From positions 23,697,001-23,761,000 of the forward strand of contig CATNEN010000038.1 of the NCBI GenBank assembly GCA_950097015.1: a stretch of DNA of 64,000 nucleotides, written 5' to 3'. The position numbers and the translations under genes are program-made. The DNA comes from Macrostomum hystrix. Lineage: Eukaryota; Platyhelminthes; Macrostomidae. Under the pieces are notes generated by a model. The model did no database searches. It was not told the origin of the DNA and was given only the letters and a program-made list of their open reading frames with translations. Each line of letters starts with the position of its first letter. Positions within the stretch are counted from its first letter, which is position 1. Shown here piece after piece: positions 24,459 to 35,003 of the stretch.

Positions 24459-25174
24459 ATTATTATACTTAAAAACATTATAAATGTGCTTGTAGTACAG
24501 TGAATTTGTCGTTTGATTGCATTAGACAATTAGTCGCATCTAAACATAAGTACTTTTTAAGCGATCTTTAATCAATTAGGATACGACCACACCCACCCCA
24601 TTTTCTTACTCCTTTCTAGCCAATGGGAGAATTATCTACACTCACACCATTTTTCTCCCTCTAGCCAATCAGAGAACGACTACAGCCACCCCTTTTTTCT
24701 ACTCTCCTGCCAGTAGGACAGCCACCCGTACAATATCGCCTGACAACTAAGGGATCCAATCAGCAACTAAATCCAAGTAATTTGTCCTCCTTCTGCTATT
24801 GTTAAGCTTGGAATAAGTTTTACTAAGCTTAGCTTGATCGTTTTGCTATCCTTTTTGTTATAGAAAATATAGATAGAGCACCTTTTTAATTTAAAAAATT
24901 CTAGCTTATTCTTTAATAAAATATCTACCGAGTTTGACAAGTGGTTTTACTAAGTTTATTTAGTTTTGATTATAGCACTCACATCGTTCTTTATGTTCAT
25001 TTCAATCTGATTGCCATACTAACTAATGATTGATTCAATGAAAAATTTAATGAACATTTCACAATTCCTTGTGCTTCGCTTTTTCAACCAAATATTATGA
25101 AAAATACAAACATGCGCTACTGACTACTAATAAGCCAGCTGTTTTCTTTTTGTTCGATTTAATAAATCAATCTC

Positions 25175-25385
25175 GACTCTCGACTTGAAGGTCGGATGTT
25201 CGATTCCCAATTCCAATATAGAACTATTTTTATAGTCTTATTCAAGTCACTTGACCCTGCATAGCTTCAGTTCACCCAGCTGGTAAAAATATGTACTGGA
25301 TTTTTAGCTGGAGTATTTGAGGGCGGGCGTGGCGTCGCCGCAGTCCATGGACTGAACTGCTAGCTGTACGCGGACTTAAGATTCA
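25175..25385 (+). mobile_element. SINE fragment (family B)
   Basis: Plus-strand order is ACTTGAAGGTCGGATGTTCGATTCCC (head side, given here in part), then CTTCAGTTCACCCAGCTG, then GCAGTCCATGGACTGAACTG. This is the inverted order of 47822-48119, so the same family in the other orientation. It lies 135 bp upstream of the PDCD2-like start and may overlap its promoter. Confidence 0.65.
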
Positions 25386-25520
25386 CCCCGCACTTACCTG
25401 GTCATATCATAAACGCATTCCACCTATTCAACTATATTTATCTACTGTTCCAGATAAGTAAAGGTTACCACAGAGTCTAGAACGCAGGATTTCTTAACAT
25501 AGAATTTCAAAGAAAGCAAC

Positions 25521-27005
25521 ATGACCAAAAAAGCCGACCTGTCCACTGATATCAACCCGTTGGAGATCGGCTGCGTTGACGAAGGCGCAGCTGACGAGCC
25601 GCACAAGCTGCTGTCTTACGTGTTCCCTTCGAAAATTGGCGGCAAGCCTGCCTGGCTAGCTTTGGACTCGTTGCCGAGCAACGCCCAGCTGCACTGCAAC
25701 TTGTGCTCTAAACGTTTAACTTTCCTGATGCAGGTCTATTGCCCGGTTGAGTCGCCTAATAGTGCTTCTATTAGCGAGGAGAGTGACACTTTTCATCGTT
25801 GCCTTTACTTTTTTATGTGCATGAACGGCGATTGCTATGGCAACACGGAGAAAGCTAAGATGCCAAATGCTCCGGTGAAGGTGTTCCGTTCACAACTGGC
25901 TCGCAGCAATGCATATTATCCATTTGAGCCGCCAAATTATGAGGCCAAATGGTCAGAAGTTATCAAAATCATCGACGCTAATAAATTGCCGCACGCGTCG
26001 TCATGGCAGCCGTTGTGCGCCCTCTGCGGCTGTCCGGCCGATGGCGCCGACGCTGTGCAATGCCCCAACTGTCGTTACCAACCCGCCGGACTGTACTGCT
26101 GCCCGGAGCATCGCGACGCCGATGTTGATGGCCACGCCGAGCGTTGCAAAGTTTTTGTCGACAGAAAAACAAATATGCAAACTGGCGAATTTCTGCTGCG
26201 CTTTTGGACCTCTTCGTCTAATGAAAAATTGCCTAAGACGCAACTGATTGGCGGCGTTCCGCTTACCCAGCTGGGTCTGGTGATTGGCCCGGATCCCGGC
26301 GCTCAAAAAGCCGACGACAACGATGAAGACGACGATGATGATGAAAGTGACGTTGAAGAGAACGGCAAAGATCAGGACATGAACGGTAGCGTTATTAACA
26401 AGGATGGTAACAAATACTTGCCGGATCAGAAGAACCGAGCCGGCGACGATGTTGAAATGGATGTCGGCGAAATTGGCGAGGCTGCCGATTTTATAAGAAA
26501 TCAAACCGACGATGTCAATGGACATTCGAAACTTGCTGATCGGCAGAGTTCGCCGACGCCGTTGGATAATTCTGCCGCGGGCGTTGTGACCGACGCCGCC
26601 GCAGCCGAAGCTAATCGAAGCTTCGAAGATTTCGTAGCGGAAATTGATAAACTGGCCGCCAAAGAGACGCCGCAGTTGCGCAAATTGGCCGAGTTTAAGA
26701 AGGCCACCAGACGCGAGCCCGGTCAGGTGTTTCGCTATCAACGTTGCGGCCTACCTTTGCTAATTAGCAGCGACGCTTTGCCAACTGCGCCACCCTGCGA
26801 ACTGTGCGGCTCCGAGCGTCAGTTTGAGTGTCAGATAACACCTCAGCTGCTCACCTGGCTGCCGTTAAACGAATCGCCGGATACTGCCGGGCCAGACTTT
26901 GGCGGAGTGTTTGTGTTCACTTGCTCGGCTAGCTGCAATCCCAAGCAGCAGGCCGGCAGTGGCAGCAACTACGCTGAAGAATTTGTTGCTATGCAGTTCA
27001 TTTGA
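25521..27005 (+). CDS. PDCD2: PDCD2-like protein (programmed cell death 2)
   Basis: Single-exon gene for 494 residues. PDCD2 proteins are cytosolic/nuclear chaperones of ribosomal protein uS5 (RPS2). The N-terminal part has the family signature FPSKIGGKPAWLALDSLP, then CNLCSKRLTFLMQVYCP and FHRCLYFFMC. A MYND-type zinc-finger region follows at about 170-210 (CALCGCP ... CPNC ... YCCPEH ... HAERC). The C-terminal TSR/PDCD2_C part includes PGQVFRYQRCGLPLLISS, PCELCGSERQFECQITPQLL and FVFTCSASC ... YAEEFVAMQFI. It is about 150 residues longer than the usual 340-350, mainly through an acidic Asp/Glu-rich insert near residues 265-330. The ATG at 25521 is the first in frame and is preceded at 25453 by an acceptor-like TTCCAG. 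Confidence 0.93.
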   Translation: MTKKADLSTDINPLEIGCVDEGAADEPHKLLSYVFPSKIGGKPAWLALDSLPSNAQLHCNLCSKRLTFLMQVYCPVESPNSASISEESDTFHRCLYFFMCMNGDCYGNTEKAKMPNAPVKVFRSQLARSNAYYPFEPPNYEAKWSEVIKIIDANKLPHASSWQPLCALCGCPADGADAVQCPNCRYQPAGLYCCPEHRDADVDGHAERCKVFVDRKTNMQTGEFLLRFWTSSSNEKLPKTQLIGGVPLTQLGLVIGPDPGAQKADDNDEDDDDDESDVEENGKDQDMNGSVINKDGNKYLPDQKNRAGDDVEMDVGEIGEAADFIRNQTDDVNGHSKLADRQSSPTPLDNSAAGVVTDAAAAEANRSFEDFVAEIDKLAAKETPQLRKLAEFKKATRREPGQVFRYQRCGLPLLISSDALPTAPPCELCGSERQFECQITPQLLTWLPLNESPDTAGPDFGGVFVFTCSASCNPKQQAGSGSNYAEEFVAMQFI

Positions 27006-27129
27006 ATGGGATTTGAATTGTTGAAATTATGATTTGGTCCTCGATTTAAAGCAAAAGTTTTACTATCATATATACCTGGCCTTATAAGTATGCATAAAAC
27101 GTTACAAAACATTATAAGCATTTTGAGTC

Positions 27130-27370
27130 CATAATCTTTTTTCCACAATCTGTGAGTATACTTTAAGTATAGAATCCATCATCCTCAATCTGTGAGTATA
27201 CTTTAAGTCTAGAATCCCGTTATACTCAATCTATGAGTATACTTTAAGTCCAGAATCCCGTTATCCACAAATAATGAGTATACTTTGAGTCCAGAATCCC
27301 ATTATCCTCAATCTCTGAGTATACTTTGAGTCTAGAATCCCGTTAGACTCAATCTGTGAGTATAATTTTG
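27130..27370. repeat. Minisatellite, ~41 bp unit, 3' of PDCD2
   Basis: About six copies of a 41-bp unit with CAATCTGTGAGTATACTTT and AGAATCCCGTTA. It ends at the 36-bp palindrome. Confidence 0.88.
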
Positions 27371-27403
27371 GTTTTAGAATACATATATGTATTTTAAAAC
27401 CAA
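27368..27403. repeat. 36-bp palindrome (cruciform/hairpin)
   Basis: Left arm TTGGTTTTAGAATACATA and right arm TATGTATTTTAAAACCAA pair over 18 bp with one mismatch and no loop. A second perfect palindrome, GATTCTATAGAATC, follows at once. Function unknown. Confidence 0.8.
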
Positions 27404-28194
27404 GATTCTATAGAATCTAGACTTTCAAAAGCTTTGAAAAAATAGGCAGGGCTTTTAAATTCTTTAAAATAAAGAAGTTCTATTTTTAAAACTTACTTTA
27501 AAACTTGCATTTCTAATTTAGTGATGCTATATGGTCATGCTTTTTGTTTAACTTCAGCTGGTGTTTCGAATTCCGAAAAGGAGTTTACATTAAAAAACTA
27601 AAATATATAACATTTATTTTATATCCCTTTAATATCATGTTTATGGATTCATTTACATTCACTACTACTCATCCTAATAAGTAGCCCGTCTGTTTGTTTG
27701 TTTTCATAAAGTCTGGGCAACTACTATTCGGTTCTACTATACTCGTAAATTCATGCAAAAAATATTCCTTTATTTTTGTTAGTATTTTCTCCTTTTTCCT
27801 TGACATACCATACTCATTTATTCAGCCAATTTTATTAAAGCTTAATAAAATTCTAAGCATTTGCTTCAACTTTCGCCCTCTTATTCGTATGTTTGGTAGC
27901 GATGGTGATCATTTTTCTATTCAGTTTTTTAGTACGCAACTGGGAATTCGCTAATAATTGTTGAACAGGTCCTAATTACTAAGTATTGCACAATGCATTG
28001 ATTTCGCTTTGTATTGTGTGCTAGTGCAATACTGTTGTTTTTTGTTCTTTAAAATACAAATGGACTACCATATGCTATTTTCTTCATACCATTCTTTTTA
28101 GCCTTTATATTTGGTCTGGAAAGTATTCCACGCACTTTGATCTACTAACTTTTCTTTCTCACCAACAACGGCACATAAGACAACCCACCTTCTT

Positions 28195-28350
28195 GCCTGC
28201 TTATTCAGTAGCTACTTGTCTACCTTCCTACCTACCAATTCAGCTACTTGTCTACCTTTCTACCTACCAATTCAGCTACTTGTCTACCTTTCTACCTACC
28301 AATTCAGCTACTTGTCTACCTTTCTACCTACCAATTCAGCTACTTACCTT
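28195..28350. repeat. Minisatellite, 32-bp unit
   Basis: Four to five copies of a unit with CAGCTACTTGTCTACC and TTTCTACCTACCAATT, all pyrimidine-rich. Confidence 0.88.
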
Positions 28351-28653
28351 CCTTCTTAACTTTACCTACCGAATCATCTAAGCGCGTAGCTACCTACCTT
28401 TAAATCGGCGAAATACCTTTTTTAATTGGCTAATGGCTAATCTGTGGCGCTATTTAATATCGTTTACTATATGTTTTCTAAGGATTTCTGAGAAGTCTGC
28501 AGTAGTTTTTAGTCGTGATTGACAAAGGCAAAGAAATATTCATTTCAGACAAACAGGCGCTATCCAAATATACAAAACAGAAAATTATATATTTTCTGGT
28601 TATTTCTTAAACAAAAGTCTATAACAATACTAGCTACTTGAAGTCATCATCAA

Positions 28654-31600
28654 ATGCAACGGCAGCAGCAGCCAGCCGCGCTAGACTCTGCTGCTGCAGC
28701 TTCAACATCTGCATCGAGACCAGCAGCCGGCAATCCAGACAATGTCTATAAGAATAGCGGAGGTGGCAGGGGTTACTGCTGTTGCTTCTTCTGCTGCGGT
28801 TTCAGCTGCGGTCAATACGAAAGAGCATCTCGGGAGCAGCAGCAGCGGCAACAGCAAAGTAGAAGCTGTCGCCCAACCGCTGCCTCTTGCTGCCCTAACC
28901 CGGCCACAAGATGCTGCTCTTCTATTGTTGTTTTTGTTGCTATGGTACGTTTAGCGTGTCGGATTTGTGTTTAGTCTATGCCCTATGGCACATTCAGCGA
29001 AATTACGCGATTAAGATAGCCTATAGCTTGAGACAGTTTTAGTATTGTAGACTAGCCAATTCTAGCCCCCTCCAGTTAAGACAAATCTTTTATATGATTT
29101 CTGCTACTGCTAAGTGTAAGAATAATATTTGCAAAGGCTGTGGACATCATTGGTAACAATAGATCTATCGCCAGCCTGGAGGTTATTCTGCCTATTCCGC
29201 TGCCTAATTCTGAGCATACGCGCACTCAGATGTGTTCATCTGCCATGACTTTCTTATCGTCAGGCAGTGTACACTCTCACTGTGCCTTGGAGATTGGCCC
29301 TCAATGGCACGACAAGCCCCCAAGCCTTCTCTCCGCGGCTCCGCCATAAAATGAATGTGGCCTCACCGCGCAATCGAACTCATGGACCTTGGTGCAAAAG
29401 ACAAACGTGCTTCTAACCGCTCCGCCACTCACCTCAATGCTGTACAGCAGTGTATATTCTACAATTAAAATTTCAGATGTGCAGCGGCATCAGTGTGACT
29501 TACCTGCACCCATTTCTGCCAGATATGATTAAGGTAGGCCTTGAACTTTTAATTATATCCATTCAATTTTAGTTTCTTACTTGAATAGTTAATAAAAGTG
29601 TATATTTTTTACTTGTTATCATTTACTTCAGAGCTTCGGCTACAGTAATAAAGAGGCCGGCACATATATTGGCATGGTGCTATCTTCATTTCACATGGGT
29701 CGCATGCTTGGCTGGTAAGCTATCTACTTTTAATTAAGTGTGCTTCCCCTCACATTTTTGCATCAGAAAATTTTCCTAAATTTTATTTCGTTAAGTTATT
29801 ATTAATGAATGGAATTCTAGGATTTGTCCTAAATTAAATTTGTTCCATTGTTCCACAGCTACGCATGGACTCCGCTATTGACTCGATTCGGTGTCAACGC
29901 GATACTATGCACCTCGCTTCCATTGCTAGCCCTGACCAGCTTATTATTTGGCAGCACTGGCGGCTTCTTAACCGCCGCGTTCGCCGGCCTTGCTAGCGGC
30001 TTGTTCAACGCTTTAACTCCTGCTGTTAGGCGCTGCTTAGCCGACTCTGCCGCTAATGATAACAATACTGATAATCATAATTTTATAACGTCCGACTTTG
30101 ATATTGCCGATACTACAGACAGCGAAGAGTTGGATTACATTGTTAGCGGCGGCGGCGGAGCTAGTAACGATGACAACAATGGCAGCAGGTTAGCCACTTT
30201 GGTTTGCCTCGGCTGGTGCTTGGGCTGCCTAATTGGTCCACTGATTGGCGGCTGTCTAGCTAGCTTACTCCCGCCAGCTTTCATGTCAGAATTGTCTACC
30301 ACAGCTAATAACAATGGGTTCTCTTTGATCTTGCCACCACTGTTGCCGGCCTGCATCGGTGTTGCTTTGATATTCTGCGCAGCTGTCGGTATTACAGCGG
30401 CCGCTGCCGCTGCTTCAGCTGTACCAGTGCGAATGTACGAATCTCGACCAGCGTCTAGATCGCGACGGCATCAGAGAAGAAGACAAAATCGACGCCGTAA
30501 TCGTTCACAAATTCGGCAGGCTAACGAGGATATAAATAATCCAGCTCAGCCTAGTGGCAATCGAAATCCAGCTGGCATTGCTCTGCCATTGATTTTAGTG
30601 ACTAGCGAGAGTCAGAATGGCACACTGCACGTTCGTCAGGCATCTTTGTCCATATCGTCCAATGATGGTCAGGGCGCCGGCTCCAACGAAGCAGGTCGCG
30701 ATGTAGTTAGAAATGATTCGCATCGACAGTCGGGCGCCAACAATGCAGCCGCTGACGATTCTCACAGTTTAGAACTGTCCATCTTTGGCGACGGGCGGGG
30801 CAACGGTGGCGGCAGTTTCATTTTAGTCGCTGGCACATTCGCCGCTTCGGACTCGGATCGTCTATGGTCAATGTTGCTAGGCGCCGTGGCGCACATCTCA
30901 TCGGAGCTTGGATTTCACAGCTTCGGCGGTGGCTTATTAGGATCTTTGAGTGTGACTCGCGGCCGACTATTGGCTCTATTGGCCACCTTTCTATTGTCAT
31001 TCGCTATAGCCTATCAGCGGGTATTGCTATTAGCTTGGTGCGCTACTGACAGAGAACTGGGCGGTCTGAGCTTTGGACCCGGTCAGCTCACTGGCTTGTT
31101 GTGCATTTCTGCCGCCAGTCAGCTGTTTGTCACAGCATTCGGAGCCTGCTTGTCTAAGCCAATGCGAGAGATGCTCTATCGGAGATTTAACTGCGATCGG
31201 GTGGGTGCTCAAAATGTAGTGCCTGAATTATGATATTAATCGAAATACGTGTATATATATATTTACTCAAATTCGTTTTCAGATTTATATCTACAGCTTA
31301 TTTCTGATGCTTCTATCGTCTACACTAATGGTTCTGACTCCTTACTCTCTTCAGATATTTAGGTGAGAATTTGATTGATTGGACTTTCGTACGATATGTG
31401 ACTGATTTCTTGGATAGATTTTATTAGCTTAAGAAGTATAAAGGTTTGACAGTGGTAATGGTAACTTCTCCTACAATTTCATCTAAATCCCTAAGGCTTG
31501 TCGTGCTATTTACGCCCCTGAGTCAGGGCAGATGTACACACCTGTGTGAGTATGTGCTCAGGAGTCATCAGAATGGGCAGAATTGTGGGTCTACTCTCAC

Positions 31601-32575
31601 CAATTTAAAACATCTACTAGGTAATTAAAAAATAAAAATAATGACACTAGACCCAAGGGCCAGTGCAGGTGTTGTGTGTCAAGCACACTAGCAGGTGGGG
31701 ACTGCACACCTATTGTACTCCCCGGCTCTCTCGGACACCGGTTGACAGCTGCATGTCAGCCATGGAATTTGTTTTTTCCAAACATATCGGCGGCATCCAA
31801 ACCCCACAGAATTGCCGCACATAACTGCTTTATTCCACGCCAGCCAGAATTATTATTACCCGACGAAATGTCGGTACTCATTTGCAGCTGAGTAGACTGT
31901 GTGCACATCAGGGCAAAGTAGCTTGCCAAAGGCTAGACTAAATCGGGAGTCGAACCCAGGACCATCTGATCCAGAGTCCGACACCTTACTGACTGAGCTA
32001 TCCGCCCTACTAGGTAATTACTAGGTTAAAAAGCTTAAATTAGCAAATATGAAAAAGTCAGTCTGGTAAAGAAATAATTAATAATGAAAATAATAGAGAT
32101 AATAAATAATAAGTCTCACATTTAAATACTAATTCACCTTAATTAACTTTCCTATTTCAGTTCATCCACTCTCTGGATAACTCTAGTTGGCTTAGAGTGC
32201 GTCCAATCAGTTTCTCACCTGGCCAGCTGTTGCAGCCTCAATGCGCTAGTCACGCACTCGTTAACACCTAGCCAATTGGGCCCAATGAGTGCTGCAGGTA
32301 TGGCCTGTAGCTCATTGGCTAGGCTATTCGCTCCAATGGCCGCTGGTAGCCTATTAGCCACCCAATGGACGTCGTCTCTAGTATCGTCATCGACGCCTGA
32401 ACTAGCAGATTTGGGCCTACCATTTTTACTCCTAGGCTTAGTGATAATCCTGTGCTGCGTGGCTGGCCTACCATTGTGCAGTGCTGTCCAATCGTGTCAG
32501 CAAATTAATAATAATCAAAATGATGCCGATGCTGATGTTGATCAGCCAGGACCACCGCCAAGTGGTACTGTTTAA
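28654..32575 (+). CDS. ZIFL-type major facilitator superfamily transporter, six exons
   Basis: Exons 28654-28944, 29477-29533, 29632-29714, 29859-31200, 31283-31362, 32161-32575 join in frame to 755 residues. Membrane transporter resembling the zinc-induced-facilitator-like MFS group: SGISVTYLHPFLPDMIKSFG at TM1, MVLSSFHMGRMLG at TM2, then CLIGPLIGG near TM5, GGLSFGPGQLTGLLCIS in the C-terminal half and QLGPMSAAGMACSSLARLFAP near TM11. The motif-A loop is eroded (TPLLTRFGVN). Two oddities: a low-complexity Gln/Ala/Cys-rich first exon whose reading frame is chosen because only it splices without a stop, and large hydrophilic Asn/Ser/Arg insertions (a run of SRSRRHQRRRQNRRRNRS and about 180 residues around it) in the central loop. 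Substrate unknown; plant relatives move Zn/organic ions. The gene has a SINE in intron 1 and two SINE pieces in intron 5. Confidence 0.82.
29135..29435 (-). mobile_element. tRNA-derived SINE (family A), MFS intron 1
   Basis: Ends at 29435 with the minus-strand head GAGGTGAGTGGCGGAGCGGT, and shares AGGCAGTGTACACTCTCACT, GCCTTGGAG and CCTTCTCTCCGCGGCT with the copy at 37055-37340. Close similarity of those two copies suggests fairly recent spread. Confidence 0.78.
31508..31595 (+). mobile_element. SINE fragment (family A), MFS intron 5
   Basis: Contains CAGGGCAGATGTACACA and GTGCTCAGGAGTCATCAG, the reverse complement of the family A body at 37090-37170. Short internal fragment. Confidence 0.6.
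31645..32012 (-). mobile_element. tRNA-derived SINE (family C), MFS intron 5
   Basis: Minus-strand head GGGCGGATAGCTCAGTCAGT (box A) with GGTCCTGGGTTCGACTCCC (box B) looks like a tRNA with intact promoter boxes, followed by a 300-bp body not seen elsewhere in the window. A true tRNA gene is less likely because similar head-plus-body elements occur nearby. Confidence 0.65.
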
Positions 32576-35003
32576 ACAAAATTGTGCGATCAATTATTTT
32601 TTTTCTTGCCAGGGTGTATACAGGAATCATTTCAATGTGATAGCAAAGCTTTAATTAACGTGTTGTCAAAAATCTTGCCCGCTTTTTTAAACATTATAGT
32701 CACCTTTTTATTTAGACTAATTCTCTTATCGATGATCAAAACCTGATAGCAGTTTATAACCATTACAGTCGTTTTTTATCTCTAATTTGGATTAGCATAA
32801 TAAAAGTTCTATTATATACCGATAACAAAGATAACACATAAATTATCCAAAGGAAACATTGTGCGGCACGCTTTGTAGGGCCTTGGCACTTACGCATATG
32901 GAGCAATTAGTTAGTTAATTACATCTCGATTTGAGTTGTGGATTTTCTTATCAAAAGTTTCGCAAACCTCATTATTTTACAAACAAATTTGATGAACATT
33001 TATAAATTATCATGATTGTCTTTTTCAAGAACCAGTAGCCTTTTCCATATCGCTTTTGTAATATCCAATATTCCAAGCGTTGGAAAATAAGAAACAATAA
33101 AACATTCCGACCAGATGTCAGATTTTTTAAAAACCATTTTTTATTCTTATTTTAGCTTTCTGTTTAAAGTTTCTCCACATTTCCCCATTTTTGTTACTTC
33201 TAAATATTGATTAAAAGCTTAAAAACTTATCTGATCAAGTCTTAAAAATGTGCAAAGTTGCTTTTTTAACGTAAAAGTAATCTGTATCGAGTTTTGGTTT
33301 TGTTGCTTTTTTGAAACGGAATTTTTGTACCATGTCCTGCATTTTTGTTGTCTTTTGTACACTCGTCTCGAATTTGTAAAAAATACTAGTTGGTTTTATA
33401 AGAAACTGCAGCATTTGTGAGTCCTGTACAATGCTATACTGAGCGTTCTTACTCGCGGCTCTAATCATAAGTTTTTTATGGTGTTACTGGCTGTAGTGGT
33501 TTGGCAAAAGTTAGCGAATTTCTGGAGAAATGGCTGGAGACCCTACTGCTAAAGTCAAGATGAAAGTTTTCTAGATTTTTTTGTTTCTTATCGTGTTTGC
33601 ATTGAAGCCTGATTATATACTTTGTTCATCTTTTCTTCTAACTGCTTCTAGCATTCATTCTGCTTTTTTAGTATTTCCTGTTTTTTAATATTTTTTCATA
33701 GAAAGTCTTCTCTGGTCTTTTGTTTTTTCCACAATGTCCATGTTAACAGTCTATGACCTTTGTTTGGTTAGGTGTCTGAAAAGTAAAAAAAGTAAACTTT
33801 TTTATTATAGTGGTCTAAACTGAAATGATAGTGTTCTGCAATTTATACAAATATGAGCTGTTTCGTCATTTCTATATTTTATTGCTATTTTTACTGTGTA
33901 AAATCGAATCTCTAGTTTTGAATTCAACTGTTTTTGCTATAACTATGAGCGAATTTGTGTAGTCATGTCACCAGTCACTGCAGACATTACAAACTTTTAA
34001 TTTTTTAAGCTTTAAAAAATTTACTGACTTTTCCGTGTAGACTTTTTGTCTGTAAAAGTTTCTCCACAAACGCTTAGACGTTGTTGCACTGTTAATGATT
34101 TTTAGTAAGAATAAAAAGAGTGACATGAAAACTGGTATACTTTTTGTCATGTCAGTATTGTCAGTCTTGCTTTTTTCAACAGTTTTGGTGTCTCGCGTCA
34201 ACTTAGTAAAGTTTGAATCCTCAAACTCATCTGAAACCGCTGCTTTTAGATATATTTATTTAAAAAACATTCTACCTAATAATAGTGTTACTTCTTTGTA
34301 CGCGTTTCGTTGTATGCACTTTCGATTGAACTGTGCTACTATGAGTAGCTAACTTCAGTTGCGTACTATTTATGTGTTTTGTTTTTTGTGAGCTTGGTTT
34401 GCTAGTCAATGGTCTAATTTCATTGCCCGAGAAAACTAAAAAAGATCCAAATTCAATTAACTATTTTTAGTATTAAATTATCTAAATTTTTATTCTACTC
34501 CCAGAATTTAGAAACATTATTTTTTCTATCAGTTTTGATCTTGAAACTAACATCGAACATTTTATTTATTTGCTAATACGGCTTTTCGTGTATGCATCGT
34601 GTGTTCGTCTGTCAGTTTTTTAATGAGTAAATTGCGACTGAAAAAATAATAAACATAAAATGCAATTTTTGTCGTTTTATTAAAAAAATGTTTGTTTGTA
34701 TTATTTTTTAAAATTAATAACAAGTAACAAACCAGTTTAAGTGTCATCATTGTCAATTTTGTATTGCATGAAGGTATTTTAATCATAACTAATTAGTTCA
34801 AATCTCATTTTAATAAACACAGTTTATGACCTTAAGCAAGACACTATATTTCCACAAGCTTTAGTTCACACATCTGCTTATCTACTTATAAGAATTAACT
34901 AGTATGGTTCTAAACAAATCAGTTAGAACGCTCTTGCTCATGGCTGAACTGTTCCAGTCTGTTTAATTCGCCCCTCTATCGCAAATTCAACAATTCAGTC
35001 ACA
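32576..35003. other. Intergenic, MFS to helicase-like gene
   Basis: 2.4 kb of AT-rich unique sequence with AATAAA near 32798. Short frames on both strands have no recognisable motifs and no splice support. Confidence 0.6.

Larger units (their letters stand above)
24266..25520. other. Intergenic, TOR to PDCD2
   Basis: AT-rich. At 24580-24730 there are about three diverged copies of a 55-60 bp block with CCACCCC, a T-rich run and CCAATgrGAGA. A SINE fragment lies at 25175-25385. Nothing else recognised. Confidence 0.6.
27006..28653. other. Intergenic, PDCD2 to MFS gene
   Basis: AT-rich 3' flank with two short arrays (listed separately), a palindrome at 27368-27403 and AATAAA at 27468-27473 that could be a poly(A) site. 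No credible coding region. Confidence 0.6.

Noticed and set aside
28742-28954. Alternative first exon frame of the MFS gene (Ala/Leu-rich)
   Set aside because: Splicing from this frame into exon 2 at 29477 creates an immediate TGA; only the frame starting at 28654 continues.
31945-32012. True tRNA gene on the minus strand
   Set aside because: Box A and B are good, but it is followed by a long body as in the SINEs and I could not fold a clean acceptor stem; a covariance-model scan would decide.
33235-34352. Short frames on both strands in the AT-rich gap
   Set aside because: Low-complexity Lys/Phe/Ser-rich, no motifs, no splicing support.
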